From PALSA-612 sp963791225 (GTDB lineage: Bacteria > Actinomycetota > Thermoleophilia > Gaiellales > Gaiellaceae): a DNA stretch of 64,000 nucleotides. The notes under the pieces are model-generated. The model had not been told where the DNA came from. It was given only the letters and a program-made list of their open reading frames with translations, and ran no database searches. Shown here one piece after another: positions 7,741 through 16,048 of the stretch (position 1 is the stretch's first letter; every line of letters starts with the position of its first letter). The position numbers and the translations under genes were made by a program. The DNA lies in the NCBI GenBank assembly GCA_963791225.1, contig CAWBRV010000003.1:1178001-1242000 (forward strand), in the 5' to 3' direction.

Positions 7741-10323
7741 TCAGCCCGAGTCGGCCGCGACGAGGCGGAGCGGGACCGCCGCGGGGGTGCGCAGGCGGCG
7801 GGTCGCCTGCGCGGCCGCGAGGGCGCGGTCGAAGTAGAAGCCCTGGCCGAGCTGGCAGCCGAGCTGGCGTACGCGCTCTGCCTGCTCGTGCGATTCGATC
7901 CCTTCTGCGACTACCTTGATGCCGAGGGACTTGGCGAGCCCGACGATCGCACGCGGGACGCGCTCGTCCGCCTGGCCCGTCCCGACCCGCTCGACGAGGG
8001 GGCGCGCGATCTTGATCACGTCGAACGGGAGCCGGCAGAGCTGCTCGAGGGACGAGCCTCCGCTCCCGAGCTCGTCGAGCGCGAACCGTACGCCGAGCCG
8101 GCGGAGCTCGGACATCGTCGCCAGCGTCGCGTCGACGTCACCCGCGGCCACCTCCTCGGTGACCTCCAGGATCAGCCGGCTCGCGTCGAGCCCGCTCTCG
8201 AGCAGCGCCGCGGCGACATCGACTCCGAGCCGCGGGTTTCCGAACTCGAGCGGCGACAGGTTGACGCACACGGACAGCTCGCGGGTCGGTTCGGACTCGG
8301 CGCGCCACTCCTGGGTCTGGATGCACGCGGCGCGCAGTACGACCTGGCCGATGCGCGACATGAGCTCGCCCTCCTCCGCGGCCGGGAGGAAGTCCGCCGC
8401 CGCGACCGTGTCCGACGTGCCGCGCCGCCAGCGCGCGAGTGCCTCGAACGCGACCGTCGCTCCGGTGCGCAGGTCGACGATCGGTTGGTAGTGGACGTCG
8501 ATCTGGTCGCGCTCGAGCGCGTCCTCGAGCGCCGCGCCGAGCTTCCGGCGCGCCTGCGCCGAGCCGCGCATGTCCTCGGTGTACGTGGCGTAGCTCGACG
8601 AGCCGTCGGTCTTGGCCGCGTACATGGCGAGGTCTGCGTTCGCGAGCAGCTCCTCGACGGCGGCCGCGCTGCGGGCGCTCGCGATGCCGATGCTGAGCCG
8701 GACCGAGAGCCGTCGGCCCTGGATCGAGAAGGGGTTGCGGACGGCGCCGATGAGCCGCCGCGCGACATCCTCGGCGACCTCCGCGCCGCCGGACTCGATC
8801 AGAACTGCGAACTCGTCGCCGCCGAGCCGCGCCGGCAGCTCCTCGGGGCGCACGTTGCCGCGCAGGCGCTCGGCGAAGGCCACGAGCAGCTCGTCGCCCG
8901 CGGCGTGGCCGAGGTCGTCGTTGATCGCCTTGAACCCGTCCAGGTCGATGAAGAGCACGACCGGCTCGGAGCCCTCGGTCGTCGCGCGCTGATACGCCTC
9001 GTCGACCCGGGCGTGGAAGAGACGGCGGTTCGGGAGGCTCGTGAGCGCGTCGTGGAGTGCCTGGTGGCGGAGCTTCGCCTCGAGCTCCGTGAGCTTGGCC
9101 AGTGACTGCTCGAGCTGCTCGTTCTCGAGCAGCAGCGCCGCGTGCCCTGCGAAGGTGCGGAAGACCTTCTCGTCCTCCTGGCCGAAGGTCGACACCTCGT
9201 CGGTGCGGTCGCCGACGATCAACAGGCCGAGCAGGCCCTTTTCGCCGACGAGCGTGGTGAGGATCGCATCCTTCAGCCCGCGCTCGGCCAGGTAGGGGTC
9301 GCCCATCGAGCGGCGGTCGCGCGCCATCGTGATCAGCCCGCCGCTCGCCCGGAGCGCGTCGACCACGTTGTGCTCGGCGGCGGTCATGTCGACGTGCTCG
9401 AGCAGGAGCTCGGCATTCGCTCCCATCGAACTGCGGAGCGGCCGCTCACGGGGATCGAGCGGCAGGATCAGGAGCTCGGCGTAGTCCGCCCGGAGCAGCC
9501 GGCGTGCGGAGCGCAGCAGCTGGCGGACGCCGCTGTCGAGCTCGGACGCGTCCTCGCGGCTCGGCATCGAGTCGTAGAGCGACTGCACGTGGTCGTGGCG
9601 GCGACGCTGGAGCACGTATGCCCGCAGCGCGAGCGCGCAGGCGGCCGTCGGCAGGAGCAGGAGGGCGACCGCGGCAGGCCGGGTCGCCGCCAGCGTTGCC
9701 GCGGTCAGCGCCAGGCTGGCAGCGGTCAGCGTTCCGAGGAACGAGACGGCCGCGGTCGTTGTGACGCTCTCGAGTGCGGGGCGCTCCTCGGCGAGCGTCA
9801 CCGCGGCGGCGACCAGGACGACGCCGGTGGCGGCGGCGAGCGATGCCGCCGCGAGCGCGCCGACCCAGCCGGTCGGCTGGATTGGGTCGCGGCCGTCGAC
9901 GATCGCGCGGAAGACGGCGACGGCGAGCACCGTCCCGAGCGCGCTCTGCGCGAGGTTGAAGACGATCTTGAGCGGACGCTGCCGGCGGTAGAAGACCAGC
10001 GCCGTCCCCATGCCCACGAGCTGTGCAGTGACGAGGCCGAGCGGCGACAGGGCGAAAAGGCCGAGCACGAGCGGCACCTCGCTCAGTGACAGCGTGTGCG
10101 TCTCGCGGCGGAGGTGCACGTGGACGACGGCGCACTCGGCCAGGTAGAAGCCGATCGCGAACGCCCACCAGGGGATGCCGAGGTCGTGGAGCGGCGACGG
10201 GAGGTCGCGCGTCGCGAGCAGCACGAGCGCGGCGGACGCCGCGATCGCGGCGGAGAGGACCCAGATGCCTGCCGTGCGGACAGATGCGGACAGGTGTTTG
10301 GTGGAGGTGGAAGTCGTTGCCAT
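7741..10323 (-). CDS. Membrane GGDEF/EAL cyclic-di-GMP protein with GAF domain
   Basis: 860 aa. About eight hydrophobic segments in residues 15-250 form a MASE-like sensor. A GAF-like domain (about 270-410) is followed by a GGDEF domain with an intact RLGGDEF (about 500), which should make c-di-GMP. The inhibitory RxxD site before it reads RPEE, so product inhibition may be lost. The EAL domain has EALARW (about 625), NLSPLEF and LEVTEEV. However, the DDFG motif reads DELG and KID reads KIA, replacing two metal ligands known from RocR-type enzymes. I infer a cyclase with a weak or sensory EAL domain. It lies 30 bp downstream of the subtilase, probably in the same transcript. Confidence 0.9.
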   Translation of the reverse strand: MATTSTSTKHLSASVRTAGIWVLSAAIAASAALVLLATRDLPSPLHDLGIPWWAFAIGFYLAECAVVHVHLRRETHTLSLSEVPLVLGLFALSPLGLVTAQLVGMGTALVFYRRQRPLKIVFNLAQSALGTVLAVAVFRAIVDGRDPIQPTGWVGALAAASLAAATGVVLVAAAVTLAEERPALESVTTTAAVSFLGTLTAASLALTAATLAATRPAAVALLLLPTAACALALRAYVLQRRRHDHVQSLYDSMPSREDASELDSGVRQLLRSARRLLRADYAELLILPLDPRERPLRSSMGANAELLLEHVDMTAAEHNVVDALRASGGLITMARDRRSMGDPYLAERGLKDAILTTLVGEKGLLGLLIVGDRTDEVSTFGQEDEKVFRTFAGHAALLLENEQLEQSLAKLTELEAKLRHQALHDALTSLPNRRLFHARVDEAYQRATTEGSEPVVLFIDLDGFKAINDDLGHAAGDELLVAFAERLRGNVRPEELPARLGGDEFAVLIESGGAEVAEDVARRLIGAVRNPFSIQGRRLSVRLSIGIASARSAAAVEELLANADLAMYAAKTDGSSSYATYTEDMRGSAQARRKLGAALEDALERDQIDVHYQPIVDLRTGATVAFEALARWRRGTSDTVAAADFLPAAEEGELMSRIGQVVLRAACIQTQEWRAESEPTRELSVCVNLSPLEFGNPRLGVDVAAALLESGLDASRLILEVTEEVAAGDVDATLATMSELRRLGVRFALDELGSGGSSLEQLCRLPFDVIKIARPLVERVGTGQADERVPRAIVGLAKSLGIKVVAEGIESHEQAERVRQLGCQLGQGFYFDRALAAAQATRRLRTPAAVPLRLVAADSG

Positions 10324-10353
10324 CGGGGAGCCTGCTGTTCGGCGATCGACCCC

Positions 10354-12120
10354 CTAACCCCAAAACGCCTCGGCCCAGCTGCCGCCGGTCCAGGAGCTTC
10401 CCGACCAGGAGCTGCCAGACCAGGTGTTGCCGGACCAGCTGTTGCCCGACCACGAGTTCCCCGACCAGGTGTTGCCCGACCACGAGTCGCCTGACCAGGA
10501 GCTGCCGGACCAGGTGTTGCCGGACCAGCTGTTGCCCGACCACGAGTTTCCCGACCAGGAGTTGCCGTTCCACCTGCCGCCCGACCACGAGTTGCCCGCG
10601 GCCTCTGCGGCCGCGAGACCCGTGACCGAGACCGGCGCGCCGAAGATGTCCCGCTCGCCGGAGAGGACGACGCCGGCGCGGGTCAGGTGGTCCTGGCCGC
10701 GCGCGCTCTCGAGCGAGCCGTCGCCCTTCGAGTCCTTGAACTTCTGCGTGTAGCCCTCGGGCACCTTGCCCAGCATCGGGGCGAGCTGGATCTCGCCGGC
10801 GCCCTCCGAAGAGGACTTCGCGCCCTTCAGGTCGTACGCCCAGTGCTGGAGGAAGCGTTTCACCTGGTCCGGGGACAGGCCCGGGTACTTCTGGAGCACG
10901 AGCGCGATCGCGCCGGTCGTGATCGCGGTCGACTCGGAGGTGCCGCTGCCGCGGAAGTACCGGCCCGAGAGGTAGCCCTCGGGGTGGTTGGCGTCGATGA
11001 AGGAGTTCGGGACGCGCAGGCCCTGCATGTGCGAACCGGGCGAGGTGAGGTCCGGCTTCTTGCACTTGCCTCCGCACGAGCTCGCCGAGAACGACGCGAC
11101 GGCGTCGTCCTTGACGTCCTGCGTCCCCATCGTGTCGGACGCCGCGGCGGCGATCGCGTACGGGTCGAACGCCGGGTCGGCGAGGCCGGGGGCGCCCTTG
11201 CCCTTCTGGAAGCCGGTGTTGCCCGCAGCCGCGACGACGACGATGCCTCGCTTCCAGGCCTGCTCGACGGCGTACGCGAGCGGGTCGGCCTCGTAGCCCT
11301 GGAGGCTGTTCGTGCCGTAGGAGAGGTTGATCACGCGGATGTTCAGCCCGTTGTCGGTGCGGTGCTGGACGATCCAGTCGATCGCGGCGATGACGGTGCA
11401 GACGTCGGTGCCGCCGTCGGCCGTGGCGACCTTCACGGAGACGATCCGTGCGTCCGGCGCCATCCCAAGGTACGTCGAGGCCGGCGCACCGGCGCTCGGC
11501 GTGCCGTCCCGGCCCGCGATCAGGCCGGCCATGAACGTCCCGTGCCCGTAGGTGTCCAGGTAGCGGAGATTCGGCGCCTGCGACTCGAGCGAGAGATCCG
11601 GCCCGTCGACGATCTTGCCCGAGCCGTTGAGCCCGGCGACCGGCGCGACGCCGGAGTCGACCATCGCGACGTCGACCCCTCTGCCCGTGTAGCCGGCGCT
11701 CCACCAGGCGCGCGCCCCGGTCAGCTGGGTGATCGAGCCCATCGAGTAGCCATCGGAGCCGGGGTCGTAATCGGCGGCGTAGCTCGCGCTCTGCGGCGCG
11801 AGCGCGCGGTTCGGGCTGACGGAGACGACGGCGCCGCTCGCGCGTAGGCGGGAGAGCGCACCCGCCGGCACCGACGCCGAGAAGCCGCCGATGATGCCGA
11901 GGCGCCTGCCGACGGTGCCGCCGAGCCTCCGTACGAGGGCAGCCGCAGCCGACTCGCGGCCCGGCGTGGCCCGGACGATCACGTTGGCCTGCACGCGACT
12001 CGCGCGGACAACGCCGGAGCCCGACGCGGACGCGGCCACCGCGGCACACACGAGCGCAGCGGCGAGCGCGAGGCAGGCGCCGAGCCGGAGGGCCGGGCGG
12101 GTATGGGTTGGAGGGGGCAT
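10354..12120 (-). CDS. Secreted S8 subtilisin-like protease with Trp-Ser-Gly repeat tail
   Basis: 588 aa from the ATG at 12120, chosen because it puts the signal peptide (LACLALAAALVCAAVAASAS-like) at the N-terminus; an in-frame ATG at 12201 would add 27 residues. A short propeptide-like region (NVIVRATPGRESAAAAL) precedes the catalytic domain with Asp (VAMVDSGV), His (YGHGTFMAG) and Ser (GSGTSESTAI), all intact. The last 75 residues are 13 tandem WSGNS-type pentapeptides ending WAEAFWG. Repeats of this kind occur on exported actinobacterial proteases and may bind the cell surface or a partner. The GGDEF/EAL gene follows closely. Confidence 0.9.
   Translation of the reverse strand: MPPPTHTRPALRLGACLALAAALVCAAVAASASGSGVVRASRVQANVIVRATPGRESAAAALVRRLGGTVGRRLGIIGGFSASVPAGALSRLRASGAVVSVSPNRALAPQSASYAADYDPGSDGYSMGSITQLTGARAWWSAGYTGRGVDVAMVDSGVAPVAGLNGSGKIVDGPDLSLESQAPNLRYLDTYGHGTFMAGLIAGRDGTPSAGAPASTYLGMAPDARIVSVKVATADGGTDVCTVIAAIDWIVQHRTDNGLNIRVINLSYGTNSLQGYEADPLAYAVEQAWKRGIVVVAAAGNTGFQKGKGAPGLADPAFDPYAIAAAASDTMGTQDVKDDAVASFSASSCGGKCKKPDLTSPGSHMQGLRVPNSFIDANHPEGYLSGRYFRGSGTSESTAITTGAIALVLQKYPGLSPDQVKRFLQHWAYDLKGAKSSSEGAGEIQLAPMLGKVPEGYTQKFKDSKGDGSLESARGQDHLTRAGVVLSGERDIFGAPVSVTGLAAAEAAGNSWSGGRWNGNSWSGNSWSGNSWSGNTWSGSSWSGDSWSGNTWSGNSWSGNSWSGNTWSGSSWSGSSWTGGSWAEAFWG
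10378..10572 (-). repeat. 15-nt tandem repeat coding for 13 W(S/N/T)G(N/S/D/G)(S/T) units
   Basis: Thirteen consecutive 15-nt units at the 3' end of the subtilase gene code pentapeptides of the form WSGNS. Third-position changes differ between units, so the array is conserved at the protein level and is not a recent DNA amplification. Trp begins every unit without exception; the fourth residue varies among N, S, D and G. Confidence 0.9.
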
Positions 12121-12254
12121 CCGCAGTGGTGGCGTGATCACGAGGTCTCGGTGTCGCGTGCCGTCAGATTCACCCTGTGACGCTTTCGGGCTCTCTGCCA
12201 TCCCTCGTCGGGGTGACTCGCGTCATTTCCCCCGACCGGGGGAGGCCCGCCGCC

Positions 12255-12260
12255 TAGACT
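12255..12260 (+). promoter_or_regulatory. -10 box of a leaderless transcript
   Basis: TAGACT lies exactly 7 nt before the GTG of the MoxR gene, and no Shine-Dalgarno sequence is present. The transcript would start at or next to the start codon. A GC hairpin (TCCCCC/GGGGGA, 12228-12243) sits just upstream. Confidence 0.55.
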
Positions 12261-12267
12261 GCAACTC

Positions 12268-13146
12268 GTGGAGCTCGAATCGATCGAAGCCCTCGAAGTC
12301 GCGCTCGCGGAGGCCGATTACCTCCCCGACCGCGGTCTCGCGACTGCCCTCTTCCTCTCCCTGCGGCTCGAGAAGCCGGTTTTGCTCGAGGGCGAAGCCG
12401 GCGTGGGGAAGACCGAAGCGGCGAAGGCGCTCGCCCGCGTCCTCGGCTCGAGGCTGATCCGCCTCCAGTGCTACGAGGGTCTCGACGTCGCGCACGCCGT
12501 CTACGAGTGGAACTACTCGCGCCAGCTGCTGCACATCCGTGCCGCGCAGGAGGGCACGGTCAGCGAGGAGGAGCTGTTCGGGCCCGAGTTCCTGATCCGC
12601 CGGCCGCTGCTCGAGGCGGTCGAGAGCCCGGAGCAGGTCGTGCTGCTGATCGACGAGATCGATCGCGCCGACGAGGAGTTCGAAGCGTTCCTGCTCGAGG
12701 TGCTCTCCGACTTCCAGATCACGATCCCCGAGATCGGGACGATCAGCGCCCTCGAGCACAAGCCCGCCGTCGTGCTCACGTCGAACCGCACCCGCGAGCT
12801 CCACGACGCGCTCAAGCGCCGCTGCCTGTACCACTGGATCGGGCACCCGGCACTCGAGCGTGAGATCCAGATCGTCAAGGTGCGCGTGCCCGGCGTGCCG
12901 GACCGGCTCGCCGCGCAGGCGGCCGCGTTCGTCCGCGGCCTGCGCCGCCTCGACCTGGCGAAGCCGCCGGGCGTCGCCGAGACGATCGACTGGGCGCGGG
13001 CGCTCACCGCGCTCGGCCGTCAGGAGCTCGACGCCGAGGTGGTCGAGCAAACGCTCGGCTCGGTGCTCAAGTACCACGAGGATCTGCTCGCCGTCCGCGA
13101 CGTCGCGCTGCAGGAGCTCGTCGAGGAGGCGAGGGCGGCCCGCTGA
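12268..13146 (+). CDS. MoxR-family AAA+ ATPase, CoxD-like
   Basis: 292 aa. Walker A is GEAGVGKT (about residue 42), Walker B is LLIDEIDRADEEFEAFLLEVL (about 127), and sensor 1 is LTSNRTRELHDALKRRC. In carboxydotrophs CoxD of this type, with a VWA partner CoxE, matures the Cu/Mo site of CO dehydrogenase; relatives serve other molybdenum hydroxylases. The next three genes (VWA, XdhC-N, XdhC-C) reproduce that maturation set. It starts with GTG and appears leaderless. Its stop overlaps the VWA start by one base. Confidence 0.9.
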   Translation: MELESIEALEVALAEADYLPDRGLATALFLSLRLEKPVLLEGEAGVGKTEAAKALARVLGSRLIRLQCYEGLDVAHAVYEWNYSRQLLHIRAAQEGTVSEEELFGPEFLIRRPLLEAVESPEQVVLLIDEIDRADEEFEAFLLEVLSDFQITIPEIGTISALEHKPAVVLTSNRTRELHDALKRRCLYHWIGHPALEREIQIVKVRVPGVPDRLAAQAAAFVRGLRRLDLAKPPGVAETIDWARALTALGRQELDAEVVEQTLGSVLKYHEDLLAVRDVALQELVEEARAAR

Positions 13147-14267
13147 TGGCGGACGCAGTCGTCCGCCACGTCGTCACCTTCGGCCGCGTCCTGCGGGAGG
13201 CGGGGCTCGAGGTCGGGCCGGGACGGCTCGCCGACTCGCTGAGCGGCCTCGACAACGTCGACCTGACCCGCCAGGACGACGTCTACTGGACGCTCCGGCA
13301 GACGCTGGTCTCCCGCCACGACGACCTCGACGCGTTCGACCGCGCCTTCCGCGCCTGGTTCCTGCGCGCGCCGACGGCGCCGCTTCACCGCGACGCCGGC
13401 GGCGAGACGGTGCGTCTCGTCCGGCGCGCGGCGGAGGATCGTCCCGGCGCGGACTCGGGCGGCGACAACGAGAAGGAGTCGCTCGGCTACAGCCCGGACG
13501 AGCTCCTGCGGGACAAGGATTTCGCCACGCTGTCGACCGAGGAGTTCGCCCTCGTGTCGAAGCTGATGGCCGAGCTCGCCGCCGCCCGTCCGCAGCGACG
13601 CTCGCGCCGCCTGCGCCGCGACTCGAGCGGACGGCAGCTGGACATGCGAAGGCTCGTCCGCGCCTCGCTCGCGACCGGCGGCGACGCCGTCGAGCGGGCC
13701 ACGCGCGACCGGATCCGCGTCCCGCGGAAGCTCATCGTCATCTGTGACGTGTCGGGGTCGATGGAGGCGTACTCGCGGGCGCTCGTCCTCTTCCTGCACG
13801 CGCTCGTCGGCTCCGGGCGCGGCGTCGAGGCGTTCGCGTTCGGCACGCGGCTGACGCGTCTCACGGCCGACCTGCGTGGCCGCGATCCCGAGCGCGCGCT
13901 CGCCGACGCGGCGAAGCGCGTCGTCGACTGGTCGGGCGGCACGCGGATCGGCGCGTCGCTGAAGGCGTTCAACGACGAGTGGGGCCGCCGCGCGCTGACG
14001 CGCGGCGCGGTCGTGATCGTCGTCTCGGACGGCTGGGAGCGCGAGGACGCGTCGCTCGTCGGGTCGGAGATGGCCCGCCTCGCGCGGCAGGCATACGCGG
14101 TCGTCTGGGTCAACCCGCTCAAGGGCCATCCCGACTACCAGCCGCTCGCGGCGGGAATGCGGGCAGCATTACCGTCGATCGATCGTTTTCTCCCTGGACA
14201 CAACCTCGCGAGCCTCGAGGAGCTCGCGGCGATTCTCAGCGGTATCGAAAGGAGGCACGCAGCGTGA
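13146..14267 (+). CDS. VWA-domain protein, CoxE-like
   Basis: 373 aa. The N-terminal half is the CoxE-type helical region (VRHVVTFGRVLREAGLEVGPGR), followed by an Arg-rich linker. A C-terminal von Willebrand A domain has the MIDAS motif DVSGSMEAY (about residue 201) and later VSDGWEREDASLV. It is expected to work with the upstream MoxR ATPase as a chaperone pair that inserts or finishes metal cofactors. Start and stop overlap the neighbours (TGATG and GTGA), showing tight coupling. Confidence 0.88.
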   Translation: MADAVVRHVVTFGRVLREAGLEVGPGRLADSLSGLDNVDLTRQDDVYWTLRQTLVSRHDDLDAFDRAFRAWFLRAPTAPLHRDAGGETVRLVRRAAEDRPGADSGGDNEKESLGYSPDELLRDKDFATLSTEEFALVSKLMAELAAARPQRRSRRLRRDSSGRQLDMRRLVRASLATGGDAVERATRDRIRVPRKLIVICDVSGSMEAYSRALVLFLHALVGSGRGVEAFAFGTRLTRLTADLRGRDPERALADAAKRVVDWSGGTRIGASLKAFNDEWGRRALTRGAVVIVVSDGWEREDASLVGSEMARLARQAYAVVWVNPLKGHPDYQPLAAGMRAALPSIDRFLPGHNLASLEELAAILSGIERRHAA

Positions 14268-14575
14268 AGGAGATCCTGGACGACGTCGAGCGCTGGCGGT
14301 CCGAGGGAAAGCAGGTCGCGATCGCGACGGTCGTCGCGACGCGCCGGTCGGCACCGCGGCCGGTGGGCTCGAAGCTGGCAGTCTCGGACGCGGGCGAGCT
14401 CGCCGGGTCCGTGTCGGGCGGCTGCGTCGAGTCGGACGTCTACGAGTGCGCGCGCAAGGTGCTCGAGACCGGTGAGCCGAAGCTCATCTCGTACGGCATC
14501 TCGGACGAGGAAGGCTGGGCGGTCGGGCTCCCCTGCGGCGGCGAGATCGACGTCTTCGTGGAGCGCCTCGATTGA
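14264..14575 (+). CDS. XdhC/CoxF-family protein, N-terminal domain only
   Basis: 103 aa from a GTG overlapping the VWA stop by 4 nt. It carries the XdhC_CoxI domain: VATVVATRRSAPRPVGSKLAVSDAG, GSVSGGCVE with the conserved Cys, and GLPCGGEIDVFVE with the second Cys. XdhC binds molybdenum cofactor and directs its sulfuration before insertion into xanthine dehydrogenase-type enzymes. The Rossmann half is missing here but is present in the gene at 14727, so the family protein appears split across two genes 151 bp apart. Confidence 0.85.
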   Translation: MKEILDDVERWRSEGKQVAIATVVATRRSAPRPVGSKLAVSDAGELAGSVSGGCVESDVYECARKVLETGEPKLISYGISDEEGWAVGLPCGGEIDVFVERLD

Positions 14576-14590
14576 TCGCTTCCCTGACCG

Positions 14591-14629
14591 CCCGCGGCTC
14601 CCGCCCGGCGAAGCCGGGCTCCGACGCGG
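14591..14629. repeat. Hairpin repeat, second family, copy 1
   Basis: CCCGCGGCTCCCGCCCGG followed by GAA and GCCGGGCTCCG; GCCCGGC pairs with GCCGGGC (14603-14619). The same order CCCGCGG, GCCCGG, AAG, CCGGGCTCCG recurs at 58584-58622. It lies in the gap between the two XdhC genes. Confidence 0.5.
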
Positions 14630-14726
14630 CCTGTCGACGCTGGCGGCACGGTGCTCTCCGGCCCCGTGTCGGTAACACTGTGACCTCCGGCCCCGCACCG
14701 CCAGCGCCGACTCAGGAAACCGATCA

Positions 14727-15482
14727 GTGAGCGCCGTTCTCGACCGGATCGCGCAGGCGATCGAGCGCGACGAGCGCGCCGTCCTCTTCACCGTGATCGA
14801 GGGCGAGCCGCTCGGCGCGCACATGCTCGTGCTCGAGGGCGGCGAGCGGATCGGCGACGCGCTGCCCGAAGAGCTCGCCGGGCAGGCCGACGACCTGATC
14901 CGAGGCCACACGAACCGCATCGTCGAACTCGAGAACGCGAAGGTGTTCGCCGAGATCTACGCGCCGCCGCCGCGCCTGCTCGTGTACGGCGCCGTCGACA
15001 CGGCCGAGTCGCTCGCGAAGCTCGCTCGGCAGCTCGGCTGGGAGGCGATCGTCGCCGACGCGCGGACGAAGTTCGCGACGCGGGAGCGGATCCCGAGCGC
15101 GAGCGAGATCATCGTCGCCTGGCCGGAGGAGACGATCGAGCAGGTCGCCCCCGACCACGCGACGGCAATCGTCGTCCTCACGCACGACGACAAGTTCGAC
15201 GTCCCGGCGCTCAAGGCCGCGCTCGCGACCGAGGCGTTCTACGTCGGCGCGCTCGGCTCGCGGCGAAACCAGGAGCGCCGCCGCGAGCGGCTGCTCGACG
15301 CGGGCGTCGACGAGGCCGAGCTCGACCGCATCTCGGGCCCCTGCGGCCTCGACCTCGGCGCCGAGTCCCAGCCCGAGACCGCGATCTCGATCCTGGCCGA
15401 GATCATCGCCGTCCGCAACGACCGCGAAGGCGGCAAGCTCCAGCAGTCGAAGCAGCGCATTCACGTGGAGGTGGCCGAATGA
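14727..15482 (+). CDS. XdhC-family protein with Rossmann domain
   Basis: 251 aa. The N-terminal part (VLDRIAQAIERDERAVLFTVIEGE) is a degenerate CoxI-like segment without the two Cys motifs. The rest is the XdhC Rossmann domain: LLVYGAVDTAESLAKLARQLGW, PEETIEQVAPDHATAIVVLTHDDKFD, FYVGALGSRRNQERRRERL and GPCGLDLGAESQPETAISILAEI. Together with the gene at 14264 it would make a complete XdhC unit for cofactor handling. The GTG start has no clear SD. The stop overlaps msrB by 4 nt. Confidence 0.88.
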   Translation: MSAVLDRIAQAIERDERAVLFTVIEGEPLGAHMLVLEGGERIGDALPEELAGQADDLIRGHTNRIVELENAKVFAEIYAPPPRLLVYGAVDTAESLAKLARQLGWEAIVADARTKFATRERIPSASEIIVAWPEETIEQVAPDHATAIVVLTHDDKFDVPALKAALATEAFYVGALGSRRNQERRRERLLDAGVDEAELDRISGPCGLDLGAESQPETAISILAEIIAVRNDREGGKLQQSKQRIHVEVAE

Positions 15483-15877
15483 CGGAGAAGGTGCGCAAGA
15501 CCGACGAAGAGTGGCGTGCCGAGCTCGATCCCGACCGCTACGCGATCCTCAGGCAGGCCGCGACCGAGGCTCCGTGGTCGGGCGACCTGCTCGTCAACCA
15601 CGAGGACGGCGTCTACCGCTGCGGCGCGTGCAACGCCGAGCTGTTCCGCTCCGACGCGAAGTTCGAGTCGGGCTCGGGCTGGCCCAGCTTCTTCCAGCCG
15701 GTCTCCGAGGACGCGGTCGAGCTGGAGGAGGACCTCGCGCACGGCATGCGCCGGATCGAGGTCCGCTGCGGCACCTGCGAGTCCCACCTCGGCCACGTCT
15801 TCCCGGACGGCCCGGCGCCCACCGGCCAGCGCTACTGCATCAACTCGCTCGCGCTCGAGTTCGAGCCCGAGGAATAG
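15479..15877 (+). CDS. msrB: Peptide-methionine (R)-S-oxide reductase
   Basis: 132 aa, the normal length. Two zinc CxxC motifs are present (CGAC and CGTC), with the substrate site SGSGWPSFF and the catalytic Cys in GQRYCINSLAL. It reduces methionine-R-sulfoxide in proteins using thioredoxin. It is translationally coupled to the XdhC gene (ATGA), an unusual neighbour that may simply reflect shared expression under oxidative metabolism. Confidence 0.95.
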   Translation: MTEKVRKTDEEWRAELDPDRYAILRQAATEAPWSGDLLVNHEDGVYRCGACNAELFRSDAKFESGSGWPSFFQPVSEDAVELEEDLAHGMRRIEVRCGTCESHLGHVFPDGPAPTGQRYCINSLALEFEPEE

Positions 15878-15930
15878 GCTCGAACGGCCGGCCGACGGCC
15901 TCGCCGTGCGAAGGTTGCGCGGTCCGCGTC

Positions 15931-15980
15931 ACACCCGCGTTCAGGGACTGTCCCTCCGACGCGGCAACTCTCCTCCCACG
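15931..15980. repeat. Composite intergenic repeat, copy D
   Basis: AGGGACTGTCCCT (15943-15955), preceded by ACACCCGCGTTC and followed directly by CGACGCGGCAACTCTCCTCC. Both repeat modules are present and fused. It lies between msrB and the SMP-30 gene. Confidence 0.7.
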
Positions 15981-16048
15981 AGGCGCCCGCCAAACCGCGC
16001 GTCTGTTAGGTTCGAGCCCGGTTCAGCGGCAGCAAGAAAGGAGCGGAC

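Noticed and set aside
10378..10572. CRISPR-like short repeats
   Set aside because: The 15-nt units have no spacers and code in frame for a pentapeptide inside the subtilase.
9446..12049. An 867-codon minus-strand frame across the subtilase and GGDEF/EAL genes
   Set aside because: It is Arg/Gly-rich without motifs, and the two real genes occupy other frames of the same strand with all catalytic residues.
12228..12243. Rho-independent terminator upstream of the MoxR gene
   Set aside because: The stem is only 6 bp, has no T-run, and lies between divergent starts where no transcript ends.
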